Source: Fuerstiella sp. (GTDB lineage: Bacteria > Planctomycetota > Planctomycetia > Planctomycetales > Planctomycetaceae). From it: a DNA stretch of 64,000 bases. The stretch is taken from contig JAKVAY010000046.1 in assembly GCA_022447185.1 (NCBI GenBank), forward strand, positions 36,530-100,529. Direction: 5' to 3'. The position numbers were made by a program, and so were the translations under genes. Positions within the stretch are counted from its first letter, which is position 1; each line of letters opens with the position of its first letter. The notes below the pieces were generated by a model. The model was not told the origin of the DNA, made no database searches, and saw only the letters and a list, made by a program, of their open reading frames with translations. Positions 37,595 to 47,557 of the stretch are shown here, piece by piece.

Positions 37595-39169
37595 TTATCG
37601 GCGACGTGTCAGCATGAGAGTCATGTCGCCATGTGGAGTAATGAACGTAGCCCGATCTTTTCCCTGATAACAAAAATGGTTTTTCAGCAGCTTCCAGCAT
37701 TCCAGCTGTGGCTCACTGAGTAAATCCCGCAACTGGTTCTGATCCGCACGGGCCAGCGTTCGGGCCAGCATTGCGAGCTCAAACCAATAATCCTGTCCGA
37801 GTGCCACTCGATGTGGCTCGGTTGATTTCACAAGCTGACCAAACGCCTGAACCTGATCATCATCAAGATGAAGCTCGCGGTCCAGCGTCGCCATGACAAA
37901 GGCAGCGGCTCCCTTCAGAATTCGTGCATCGTGCTCAATAAGGAGATCAGATTCCGCTTCCAAGCATACTTTTGCAACCGCATTTCGCCACAACCTGTGT
38001 TTTTCAAATGACTGGACGTCTGGTCCGCCAATCGCTGTCTGTTGATTGCCAAATCGTCCAAACTGAGGTTTGTTGGAAATTTGTCTGATTTCCTTACGAA
38101 CTTGTTTCTTCCAGTCGTTCAGGATGCGGACAGTAACACCCCTGCCGGCCAGTTCCAGATAGCGGACCTTATCCGGAGGAAGCTGCAGACTGGTGGTCAG
38201 GTGTTCTGTTCGCACGGCTGCTGCATTCATGTAATGCCGGGTTGCCACTCGGCATGCATTATTCAGTTTTTTCTCATTCTCCTCATCGGAGTCAGCATCA
38301 ACCGTCACCATAATGTGGTTGTTTTGGTCACCACCGTTTTCCACCAGATCATTCCAGCGATTGCTTTGTGCCACCGTCACGTTGAGTTTTCTAAATCGAT
38401 GAATGAACTGACCCAGGTTTTCGTACGGCAGAAGATAGTTCCGACGGTGAAACGTGTAGAGTCCGTTTGTTTTTCCTCGGGCGGCCCGCACCTTTGTATC
38501 CTCCAGGCAACTGACCATCTGATCTTTAGTGAGAAATAATTCGGCAGTGATCACGGCCGATGCACGAATGGCAAACCATCCCTGTATGCGCTGCCTCCTC
38601 GCCTGCTAAACCTCCGTGTACCGAACACTTTGCTCCTTAGACAGCAAATTCGGAATCTCTCTGTTAACAGCGTTGATAATCGATTGAGCGGGACCGTCCG
38701 AACCTGCAAACCGAATAACAGAGATCGCGCTCACTGCCGGCGGCCGTCGCTGTCGCGAATGCTTCTTCCATGTCTTATGACGAATCGCTGCCGTTTTGGT
38801 CAATAACCGATTGATGTCTGCACACTGTTCATTCGAAATGCCCAGGGAACTGGCAAGCGATTCTTCCCATGCCCGACACCAGACATCGAGTCTTTCGTTA
38901 CGGGTTACTTTTGGGCCTGGTTCAGGAACAATATTTTTTGCTCGCAGTACCAGCACCGGACGTGCGCGTGCAACAACATCATCTTAAACTTCAATGGTAT
39001 CACCAAAGAGATCGCCAATGCGTTCCAGCAGTCCTTGCTTTCGCTGCGATTCAACCGACGGACTGATCGACACGACAATTGCAAGGCACAAGAGGATGAC
39101 CACCAGCCTGTCTACGGAGCCACTGCAACTGAATTGAATTCGCGTTTTGCCTGCAGACCGGATCATCAC
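37595..39169 (-). pseudogene. Secreted protein gene interrupted by two in-frame stop codons
   Basis: Three open segments lie in one reading frame: 39169-38984 (signal peptide, 61 aa), 38956-38606 and 38554-37595. Translation starts at GTG 39169 or ATG 39166 behind an excellent AGGAAGG. TAA at 38986-38984 and TAG at 38608-38606 are the only stops; the codons between segments are open and read plausibly (DDVVARARP after the first, QARRQRIQGWFAIRASAV after the second). Both stops follow Glu-Val (GTT TAA, GTT TAG) and would be Glu after one G-to-T change. So this is either a pseudogene of about 520 codons, a recoded gene, or a sequencing error. The product is unrecognised, with a secretion signal and a helical, charged C-terminal half. 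It leads the MoxR operon. Confidence 0.7.
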
Positions 39170-39410
39170 GTTCGCCTTCCTGTCGGAACATGGCGGACGG
39201 CGCCGAAGAGGCGATGTTTCAGGACTCTTTACAGTATCTCATCGAATTTATGATGAACGAAACAAGCGAACGTGTTCACCGAATCAGTAATTTCGTGGAT
39301 AAGCACTAAAGCCTCAAAAGGAACCTGCCCTGGTAAGAGTTCCAGGCATATACTCTGCAGCGTTTGCATACCGTCGGTTGTTGTCCACCATTTTTGGCAG
39401 AGTCCACGGA
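39170..39410. promoter_or_regulatory. Divergent intergenic region of the MoxR/Bat block
   Basis: About 240 bases from which both the minus-strand MoxR operon and the plus-strand DUF4175-like operon must be transcribed. No clear -35/-10 pair or operator was identified. Confidence 0.4.
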
Positions 39411-42400
39411 ATGTCCGCGCAGGAAGTCCACTTACCCGAAACAACGCAGGCGAAACTCGCCGAATTCCAGACTCAGGTCCGGAAGATCAAAATTGCGGAA
39501 GGAATTCTTTCCAGTCTCTTCGGTCTGATGGTTTCCTGGGTCATGGTATTCAGCATCGATCGATTCGTCGATACGGCGCCTGTCGTGAGAGCCGTGATCC
39601 TGGCAGCGGGAACTCTTGGAATTGGACTGTTCTTTCCGCTGAAATGTCACCGCTGGGTGTGGGGAACTCGCACGATGCATCAGGTCGCTCGATTGCTGAG
39701 TCACCGATACCCAAATCTGGGGGACCAACTGCTGGGCGTCGTTGAACTCGCCCAGGGAACACGAAATCCTGGTGAAAGTTATGCACTGGCCACTGCTGCA
39801 GTTGAACAGGTCGATGTAGCGGTTCGTGACCGCAACTTTAGAGACGCAATTCCGAAACCTCGCAGTCAACAGTGGGCGATTGCCACCGCCATCCCGGCAT
39901 TTCTGCTTCTGATATCCGTTGTACTGGTTCCCGAAGCAGCGTGGAATGCCGTCGGACGCTGGCTGATGCCGTGGCGTGATATCGATCGGTTCACATTCGC
40001 ACAGATTGAAAAACTGCCGACAGAGATTGTGATCCCTCATGGCGAAGAGTTTCAGTTGACAGCTCGACTCAGGAAAAAAACTCAGTGGTCGCCGGAGTCC
40101 GGAAAAATCATGCTGAGAGGACAGCCAAATATTGAGACCTCTCAGAAAGCACAGGCGTATGATTTTTCTCTGCCACCACTAATAACCGACGAAGCGCTCA
40201 AAGTGCGGATCGGAGACTTCCGCGAAACAGTAGCCGTACGACCAGTGACGCGTCCGGAACTTACGGCAATCACGGCCAGTGTCACTCTGCCTGAATATCT
40301 TCAATATACGAAGAAACAGACCAAAGATGTCCGCGGTGGCGCAGTGTCTGTGGTTAAGGGAGCCAGCATTGCTTTTGAAGCCGAAGTATCTCGTGGACTG
40401 AAAGACGCGATGGTGTCGTCCGGATCAGCCTCAGTGAACGGGTCCACAATTCGTACCTCCGGGCTCACCGTCGAGCAATCGTCAACGCTCAGATTTGAAT
40501 GGACAGATAATCTGGGGTTGTCATCCCAGGAACCGTTTCCACTGAACATTCGAGCTGTCGAAGATCGCGAACCTCAGGTGTCCTGTATCCAGAACGATCC
40601 TCTTTACGTTGTACTTTCGACCGACGTAATTACTTTTTCCCTAAATGCGAGTGATGACTTTGGTCTGAAGTCAACAGGACTCGAATGGACCGGGATTCTT
40701 CACCCGCTGTTTAATCCGTCGCCGGACACGGCAGACAAAGTGATTCAGGCAGGCGGACCGGAGGAACGCTCGATAAGTACACGGGCGACATTCTGTGCGA
40801 AATCGGACCGAGTACGACCTCAGTCCCTGAAGATGCGGGCCTGGGCAGAGGACTACAATCCGGAACGTGGACGTGTGTATTCAGCCGCCATCGTTCTGCA
40901 TGTACTTTCTCCCGAAGACCACGCCGTGTGGATGAGTGAACAATTGCGTCGATGGACCAGCCAAGCGGACGACATTTACGAACAGGAAATGCGTCTGCAC
41001 GATGTGAACCGCGAATTGCGACGCATGGATGCGGCTGAATTACAGACACAGGAAAACCAGCGTCGCGTCCGACAGCAGGCATCATCGGAACGAGCCAATG
41101 CTCGACGTCTTTCTCAGATCACCAACCAGGGTGACCAACTGATTGAACAGGCACTGCGAAATCCCGAAATGCTGGCAGGCCATCTGGAAACATTCGCTCA
41201 GGCTTTAAAACAACTGCGAGGAATCGCCGAAAAGAAGATGCCCTCGGTAGCGGGTATGCTGACCGATGCGATTGAGCTCAAACGACCTCAGCCTCCCGAA
41301 CATCGTTCACCACTGTCTAACAATTCCAGGTCCGGGCCGATGGCCGGTAATGACCATTCGACTCCCATTGGAAAAACCGGAACCGACCGCCAAAAGCAGA
41401 CAAAAGATCCGATCGTACCCGCCCTGATGGACCGGGAGTCCGGGTTCAATCCGCAGCCTCCGGGCGATAAAAACGAACAGAAACCAAAAGATTCTCCCAC
41501 GAGTTCACCATCATTGGGGTTACCAACAACCACGCTTCAGGGTGGACCAAAGAGTGACAAAAAGGAGCAGCGTCCGAAAATCCATCCGAAAGTGGATCAG
41601 GCAGTCGAAGAACAGACTGGGCTTTTGGCAGATTTCACGAAAGTCCGGGACGACCTGCAGAAGATCATGGATGATCTGGACAACAGTACGTTTGTAAAGC
41701 GACTGAAGTCTGCATCAAGACGTCAACTGAAAATGGCAGACGACCTCAACCGTACCTTGTTCAAAAATTTTGGCGTCAGCAGTGTCCAGCTTAAAGAGCG
41801 GGAGCGCGAACAATCGGAACAAATTGCGGTGCGTGAAGAAAAAGAAAGTCAATCAGTCTGGCTTATCAAATCAGACATTGAAGCATATTACAGCCGCCGC
41901 AAAGAAGAGAAGTTTAGACGGATCGCCGACGAAATGGCAGAGACCGGGATTGTGGGAAACCTGGACCAGCTCGGCAACCGCGTCCGCAGCAACCTCAGTG
42001 GTGACTCAATTTCCAGAGTTGAATTCTGGGCCGACACACTTGATCGCTGGGCAGAAGAACTCGTGTCACCGTCAAAGAGTGGAGCAAGCAGAGAATCGAA
42101 GGGCGACAGTTTGCCACCAGCTATTGTTCTGGAGGTCATGAGAATCCTTGAAGGAGAAATTGATCTGCGGGATGAAACCCGGGCTGCTGAGACTGCAAGA
42201 ACAGCTGTTGATAAGCTGGATTACGAAAAATCAGTTGCTCGACTTTTTGAAACACAAAGCAGCCTTCACGAGAGAGTGATTGTGGTCATGGACGATATTC
42301 GCGCCATTCCGAATGGGGATCACAAATACGGGAAGGAACTCAACATTATTGATCTAACTGCGACAGCTATGAAGGATGCAGCCGATTTACTTTCCCTCGT

Positions 42401-42695
42401 GACCACGGATTCCAGTGTGATCGCTGCGGAAACCGAGGCAATTGAGTTATTGCTTCAGTCAAAACGCAGCAGTTCCATGGGAGGAGGAGGAGGAGGTGAT
42501 TCGTCTCCAGGAGGGGGTGGCGGTGGTGACACACAGGCCGTCGCGCTGGCCCTGCATGGACCGAGTGCTGATTCCAGTGCCCATATCGTATCACGGGACG
42601 TCAGACAGGCGACGGGTACGACCAATGATCAATTACCAGCGGAATTTCGTGACGGGCTTGAGGAATTCTTTAGTGCCGTCGAAAACAGAAACTGA
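39411..42695 (+). CDS. DUF4175-like membrane protein with long coiled-coil region
   Basis: 1094 residues from ATG 39411; a TTG at 39378 is in frame. Three hydrophobic segments lie at about 28-50, 59-77 and 148-170, then Ig-like beta domains (about 190-510), then a long charged region of helical/coiled-coil type broken by Pro-rich linkers. Near the C-terminus two Gly runs (SMGGGGGGDSS; PGGGGGGDT) form a flexible linker before a short conserved tail. The layout resembles DUF4175-type proteins beside MoxR/Bat genes in planctomycetes (from memory). An envelope-spanning scaffold is my inference. The prenyltransferase-repeat gene follows after 18 bases. Confidence 0.85.
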   Translation: MSAQEVHLPETTQAKLAEFQTQVRKIKIAEGILSSLFGLMVSWVMVFSIDRFVDTAPVVRAVILAAGTLGIGLFFPLKCHRWVWGTRTMHQVARLLSHRYPNLGDQLLGVVELAQGTRNPGESYALATAAVEQVDVAVRDRNFRDAIPKPRSQQWAIATAIPAFLLLISVVLVPEAAWNAVGRWLMPWRDIDRFTFAQIEKLPTEIVIPHGEEFQLTARLRKKTQWSPESGKIMLRGQPNIETSQKAQAYDFSLPPLITDEALKVRIGDFRETVAVRPVTRPELTAITASVTLPEYLQYTKKQTKDVRGGAVSVVKGASIAFEAEVSRGLKDAMVSSGSASVNGSTIRTSGLTVEQSSTLRFEWTDNLGLSSQEPFPLNIRAVEDREPQVSCIQNDPLYVVLSTDVITFSLNASDDFGLKSTGLEWTGILHPLFNPSPDTADKVIQAGGPEERSISTRATFCAKSDRVRPQSLKMRAWAEDYNPERGRVYSAAIVLHVLSPEDHAVWMSEQLRRWTSQADDIYEQEMRLHDVNRELRRMDAAELQTQENQRRVRQQASSERANARRLSQITNQGDQLIEQALRNPEMLAGHLETFAQALKQLRGIAEKKMPSVAGMLTDAIELKRPQPPEHRSPLSNNSRSGPMAGNDHSTPIGKTGTDRQKQTKDPIVPALMDRESGFNPQPPGDKNEQKPKDSPTSSPSLGLPTTTLQGGPKSDKKEQRPKIHPKVDQAVEEQTGLLADFTKVRDDLQKIMDDLDNSTFVKRLKSASRRQLKMADDLNRTLFKNFGVSSVQLKEREREQSEQIAVREEKESQSVWLIKSDIEAYYSRRKEEKFRRIADEMAETGIVGNLDQLGNRVRSNLSGDSISRVEFWADTLDRWAEELVSPSKSGASRESKGDSLPPAIVLEVMRILEGEIDLRDETRAAETARTAVDKLDYEKSVARLFETQSSLHERVIVVMDDIRAIPNGDHKYGKELNIIDLTATAMKDAADLLSLVTTDSSVIAAETEAIELLLQSKRSSSMGGGGGGDSSPGGGGGGDTQAVALALHGPSADSSAHIVSRDVRQATGTTNDQLPAEFRDGLEEFFSAVENRN

Positions 42696-42713
42696 ATTCA
42701 GTGATTTCCTGAA

Positions 42714-43940
42714 GTGTTGACGATGCATCTGCAAGATCTATTTGATCCTTTTAATACCGATCCGACGGTCACCGGTTTTGGCTGCCCACCCTCGCTGTGT
42801 GGTTACGTTACTTCCGGACTCGGTGTCACACGACCCAAAATCCGCTGTGTCTGGCCTGAGGCCGTATCTGCTCGTGATTTCACATTCGTGGTTTGGCCTT
42901 TGATCACGACTGCTGTGCTGTGCTGCAGCATCTCTGCAAAACTGGCATGTGCTCAGGATCCGCAAATCCGGTTTGGTACGCAGGTTTCCACTGACGTTGA
43001 GACCATCTACACCCGGGGTTTGGAATGGTTAACAAACAATCAGACGGATCAGGGAAACTGGTCTGGTGGTCATTCCGGACACGGAGTCGGTGATACCGGG
43101 ATTTGCGGTATGGCTGTGATGGTTTTTTTGGCCAGTGGTGAGGACCCAAACTTCGGTCGCTACCGAGAGAACATCCGCAGGACTCTTGGTTACATGATTC
43201 GGCAGCAAAAGGCATCGACAGGTTATCTGCCAGGCAGTATGTATCAACACGGGTTCGCCATGCTCGGACTCGCCGAAGCATACGGCGCAGTTGACGAAGA
43301 ACTGATGCGGAAAGGACAGGGCAACTCTGAGCAGCGAACCATCGGCGAAGCGTTGGAACTGGCGGTGCGCTGTGCCGTGACGGCTCAGACAAAGAATCGC
43401 TGGGGGGGCTGGAGATACACACCGGACTCAACAGATTCGGATACGTCTGTTTCCGGCGCCGTATTGATGGGACTTCTGGCAGCTCGGAACGCGGGTATTC
43501 GGGTACCCGACGAATGTATCGACAAAGCGCTGGGATATTTTCAGCAGATGACTTCAAAGCAGGGCGGCGTTGGCTACTCCGGCGGTGTCGGCGGCCTTGG
43601 AGGATCCAAAAATCTTCAGGCGATTTCGTCACTGGTAATGTCCATTGGCCGTCGCAAAGATCTGGACGAATACCAGGCTGTGTCCAGCCAGGTCGTTAAC
43701 AACATTGAACACAGTGAAGCCGGCTATCCATTTTACTTTCGCTACTACATGGCACAGGCCCTGTTTCAGCACGATTTTCAAGCGTGGAAACGCTGGAACA
43801 CGAGAACAATGCACCAGTTGAAAGCAATGCAAAGTGACGATGGCAGTTTCCAAAGTGGCCATGGTCAGGCTTACGGCACTGCAATGTCAATGTTGGCACT
43901 GGCATTGAACTACCGGTTCCTGCCGATCTATGAACGATAG
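42714..43940 (+). CDS. Secreted prenyltransferase/squalene-oxidase-repeat protein (copy 2)
   Basis: 408 residues from GTG 42714; ATG 42723 is in frame and equally possible. A hydrophobic segment (FTFVVWPLITTAVLCC) ending at ACAQD would serve as signal or anchor after an unusually long N-terminal region. Alpha/alpha-barrel repeats follow (TRGLEWLTNNQTDQGNWS; TSKQGGVGYSGGVGGLGG; MQSDDGSFQSGHGQAYGTA). No DXDD motif was found. The protein ends RFLPIYER, matching the tail of copy 1 (GYLPIYQR). It sits between the DUF4175-like and thioredoxin-repeat genes and probably shares their transcript. Confidence 0.87.
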   Translation: MLTMHLQDLFDPFNTDPTVTGFGCPPSLCGYVTSGLGVTRPKIRCVWPEAVSARDFTFVVWPLITTAVLCCSISAKLACAQDPQIRFGTQVSTDVETIYTRGLEWLTNNQTDQGNWSGGHSGHGVGDTGICGMAVMVFLASGEDPNFGRYRENIRRTLGYMIRQQKASTGYLPGSMYQHGFAMLGLAEAYGAVDEELMRKGQGNSEQRTIGEALELAVRCAVTAQTKNRWGGWRYTPDSTDSDTSVSGAVLMGLLAARNAGIRVPDECIDKALGYFQQMTSKQGGVGYSGGVGGLGGSKNLQAISSLVMSIGRRKDLDEYQAVSSQVVNNIEHSEAGYPFYFRYYMAQALFQHDFQAWKRWNTRTMHQLKAMQSDDGSFQSGHGQAYGTAMSMLALALNYRFLPIYER

Positions 43941-44109
43941 CAGCCGCATGTCAATTTGCCGTACCTGTATCAGTGTCCGAATACGACATGACCACAGTCC
44001 GTTGTTTCGTTCCTGCACCGGATACATATCAGTATTAGTCCGTCTGCAAACCGCTGGCTCTTACGCGAAAACCCTGTTGAGTGGTGTTCGACTCCATCGA
44101 TGGTTTCGG

Positions 44110-47100
44110 ATGCTGACTGCGATCGTTGTGATTTTTTTTCGGGCTCCCGTGATCTGCGGCGATGAAAATAACGCGGTCCTGCTGTGGGCGTCCGGAGACT
44201 CCCTGCCAGGAAGGCTGATCCAAATTGCTTCGGATGAGGTCATTTGGGAATCAGGCGTGTTTGCAGCTCCACTGCACCTTCAGCGGTCAGTGCTTTCGAC
44301 CGTGTCTTTTGAACCCGACAACGAGGTTCCTCCAACGGTCGATGATTTCAGAATCGTACTGGCAACGGGAGATATCCTGTTCGGAAATCTGAAGTTCCTC
44401 AACAGCGAGCATTTGATACTCAGCAGTACGCGACATGGTGAAGTCCGGATACCTCGAACACTTGTTGCGGGCATCGAACGTGTGAATCAGGAGGGACTCA
44501 TTTACCTGGGGCCGGTCGGTCGAGAGGACTGGCTCGGTCCGGACATCGAAAAAAACTGGCGTGAAGAAACAGATGGATCGCTAACATCAACGACGGAAGA
44601 TGCCCTTCTGACACTCAATCTGCGTACGGAAAAGAAACTGTCTGTGGAGATCATCCTGAGTTTCGTTGGTCGACCGGAATTCGTACTTGCACTTGGACCC
44701 GACGATGAAACAAGTATCCGACTGGAAACGTGGGGTGATGGTCTGGTTGTCTGCAGCCGCCTCGAATTTCTTGAGATACAGGCGCTCGAAGACGACACCA
44801 CCCAAATTCATCTGTTGCTCTATCTGGATATGGAATCCGGACGTTTGCTGGTGTGCTCTCCTCTGGGTGAAGTTCTGGCGACGCATGAAAATCTGGACCC
44901 TGTACGGATACCGCGTACTTTGTCGCTTCGTAATGGCAGTGGAATCATCACCCTGGAACACCTGAGAATTGAACAATGGAACGGAAGCTCCGCAGGCAGT
45001 CTGGTGGGAGGCAGAACGGGGATCCAACAGGTTGACGGGACCGTGAGTTACGGCTCTATAGAGTCAATTGCTGACGGATTGGTCACTCTCCGGAACGAAT
45101 CCGGTGACATGTATGTTCCCACTGAACAAGTAGGTTCACTCGAAGTTTCAGCGGTCACTGCAAACGAACCAACGGCATCCGCCGGAACGGACTCACGTGT
45201 CAAATGGCGAGATGGCGGAACACTGTACGGTGATATCCTCAACATGACGGATTCTGTAGCCACGATCCGATCACAATGGTCGGAACAAGCGATCTCCGCC
45301 GATCCCCGCGGAATTCAGGTGGTCGACCTGGGGGGTAAAGCATCCTCGGTTAAAGCTCCCGATGAACTGATTGTCGATGGCCGACTGTTGCACGGCCATT
45401 TGCTTTTGGATGTTGGCGAGCATCCCGTGACGTGGAAGCCAACGGGATCAGCCGACGGTATTCCTTTGCACTCAGATGACAATGCGGTCGTCAATCGAAG
45501 CACAAGAGCTGTTGCTGTAACGATTGATCCCCAAAAGTATCCGGACACGATCTATCTGCGCAACAACGACGTGGTTCCGTGCAGACTGCAGAGTATTGCT
45601 AAAGATGCTGTAAAACTGGCATCACCATTTACGTCTGCCAGTGAATTTTCTTCAAAAGACATTCAGGCACTTGAACTGTCATCGACTCAACAGCACAGCA
45701 GGCCAGGGTTTGCCGATTCTCAGTGGAAGCCGGTACGTGGAAGGATCAGCAAAGAAGACGATGGAGTCCGGCTGATCAGCGGCAGTTTTGGCAGCGAAAC
45801 CGGAATGCAGAGCGATCGCCTGAGTTTCGTGGCAAAGTGGCCACCGGATCAGTGGACATTCATGACAGTTCATCTGTTCGCAGACCATCTGGGGCAGCCA
45901 AAGACCGCATCCACCTGCACTCTTATGTTCGGCCAAAACGTTGTCGTGGTCACAAAAGAATTCGATCGTCAGAACCCCTTTAAGGCAACACAGAACCCAA
46001 AACTCCAGATACAGACAAAGGGGCATTCCGCAGAAATTCAACTGGTGACCGGTCGCGGGAAACTGGAAGTTCTGATCAACGGTAAGATACGAGGTACATT
46101 CCCTCTGAATCGTGCTGGGGCGGGAAACACGGGAGTCCTGTTTCAACTGTCGCAGTCCGAAAATGGTCAGTTCTTCGGAGCACGGTTGCGAGGTGTGGCG
46201 AAGAAACCGGTGAAAACAGTCCGCTACCTGACGCTTTCGAATCTGGAGACCGGACCAATTGGCGGCATGTCTATTCAGAAATTCATCGACGAGGAAACTC
46301 GTCTGCACACGTTAACGATCCCGAGGTTCCGCCGGAATGATCCCGACACACATGCATTGATCGCACCCAACGGTGACGTGCTGCGCGGACGTTTGATTGC
46401 AATCCATGCAGATGATGTCGAGTTTGAATCGAGACTGGAGGTATTCCGCTTTCCGCGCGAACGTGTTGCAACCGTGATTTGGATCCAGAATCCTGAAAAG
46501 AATACAAATACATTCGATGCCGCAGAACGAACTCGAAACACCCCGATTGATTCATCGATGGTGCAGACGGTTCTCAACGGCGGATATCTGGTGTCAATGA
46601 CCCCGTCGCATATGACCGATGGTCTGCTGCACGGTAATTCAACTGTCCTTGGACAATGCAGCGTTCCGTCGGCCGCAATTTCGCGACTCTACCTCGGCGA
46701 TCCCGAACAAAGAAAACATACGGCTGCATACAGTCAGTGGCGGGCAAAACATGCAGCCGAGCCCGATTGGGATATCGCCAATACTGACGAAGAAAGTTCC
46801 TCCGGCTCAGAACTCATCGGTCACACTGCTCCGGATTTCGAATTACCTCAGGTGAACGGAAAAACATTTCGCCTTTCTGACTATGCGGGCAGGGTTATCG
46901 TTCTGTATTTCTGGGCCACCTCGTGCGGACCCTGCGTTGCGGCACTTCCGAATTATGTTGATGCGACACAACATTTTGATGAATCAGAACTCGTTTTCGT
47001 CGCAGTGAATATTGAAGAATCTCCACAGGAGATTCGCTCATTTCTAAAGGAACATCAACTGGATATACGCGTCGCAATCGATCGTGGTTCGACGGTCGCA

Positions 47101-47289
47101 TCGCACTATCACGTCAACAGAATTCCTCACTCACTGATCATCAGCCCCGAGGGAGTCGTTGAATACGTACATACTGGATATACCCCCGATACAGGTGGTG
47201 AAATCCAGCGAGTTGCAGAAGAAATTTTGTCCGGAACATGGAACCGCCAAGCCCCTGCCGAACAGGACTCAGACATCGCAACTGAGTAA
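44110..47289 (+). CDS. Secreted repeat protein with jelly-roll domains and C-terminal TlpA-like thioredoxin
   Basis: 1059 residues from ATG 44110, where a signal peptide starts (MLTAIVVIFFRAPVICG); ATG 43930 overlaps the previous stop by 11 bases and would add 60 atypical residues. About seven copies of a 40-residue unit (GDxLxGxLxxI...VxIPRExVxxI) are spread along the protein, for example SGDSLPGRLIQI, TGDILFGNLKFL and NGDVLRGRLIAI. Two beta-sandwich domains like LamG/concanavalin folds interrupt them. The final 140 residues are a TlpA-like thioredoxin with FWATSCGPC (Cys939, Cys942) and a cis-Pro in RIPHSL. Extracytoplasmic thiol-disulfide chemistry tied to a binding scaffold is inferred. 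Confidence 0.87.
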   Translation: MLTAIVVIFFRAPVICGDENNAVLLWASGDSLPGRLIQIASDEVIWESGVFAAPLHLQRSVLSTVSFEPDNEVPPTVDDFRIVLATGDILFGNLKFLNSEHLILSSTRHGEVRIPRTLVAGIERVNQEGLIYLGPVGREDWLGPDIEKNWREETDGSLTSTTEDALLTLNLRTEKKLSVEIILSFVGRPEFVLALGPDDETSIRLETWGDGLVVCSRLEFLEIQALEDDTTQIHLLLYLDMESGRLLVCSPLGEVLATHENLDPVRIPRTLSLRNGSGIITLEHLRIEQWNGSSAGSLVGGRTGIQQVDGTVSYGSIESIADGLVTLRNESGDMYVPTEQVGSLEVSAVTANEPTASAGTDSRVKWRDGGTLYGDILNMTDSVATIRSQWSEQAISADPRGIQVVDLGGKASSVKAPDELIVDGRLLHGHLLLDVGEHPVTWKPTGSADGIPLHSDDNAVVNRSTRAVAVTIDPQKYPDTIYLRNNDVVPCRLQSIAKDAVKLASPFTSASEFSSKDIQALELSSTQQHSRPGFADSQWKPVRGRISKEDDGVRLISGSFGSETGMQSDRLSFVAKWPPDQWTFMTVHLFADHLGQPKTASTCTLMFGQNVVVVTKEFDRQNPFKATQNPKLQIQTKGHSAEIQLVTGRGKLEVLINGKIRGTFPLNRAGAGNTGVLFQLSQSENGQFFGARLRGVAKKPVKTVRYLTLSNLETGPIGGMSIQKFIDEETRLHTLTIPRFRRNDPDTHALIAPNGDVLRGRLIAIHADDVEFESRLEVFRFPRERVATVIWIQNPEKNTNTFDAAERTRNTPIDSSMVQTVLNGGYLVSMTPSHMTDGLLHGNSTVLGQCSVPSAAISRLYLGDPEQRKHTAAYSQWRAKHAAEPDWDIANTDEESSSGSELIGHTAPDFELPQVNGKTFRLSDYAGRVIVLYFWATSCGPCVAALPNYVDATQHFDESELVFVAVNIEESPQEIRSFLKEHQLDIRVAIDRGSTVASHYHVNRIPHSLIISPEGVVEYVHTGYTPDTGGEIQRVAEEILSGTWNRQAPAEQDSDIATE

Positions 47290-47557
47290 ACCAGACAGGC
47301 AGTTGCGCCGAAAACATTCTCCGAAGACGGCGGCATTCGTGCTGCCGACAACCAACAGTGCGCCAGAAAGACAATCGCGTCGCGAAAACTGACGGCTGTC
47401 CGCTGGATCGGTCCAGCCCCATCAACAACATCGGATGTTCGGGACCTGGTGCAAATATGGAGGAGCAATCCGTCTGCCCCTTGTGGCATGGTTCAATGTA
47501 CGTGATACTGCAGTTTCGTCCAGTTTTTCTCACTAACGTCGATGCGGGTTACTATTG
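47290..47557. other. Gap before galactose mutarotase gene
   Basis: About 270 bases with no credible gene, repeat or terminator with U-tract. Confidence 0.35.
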
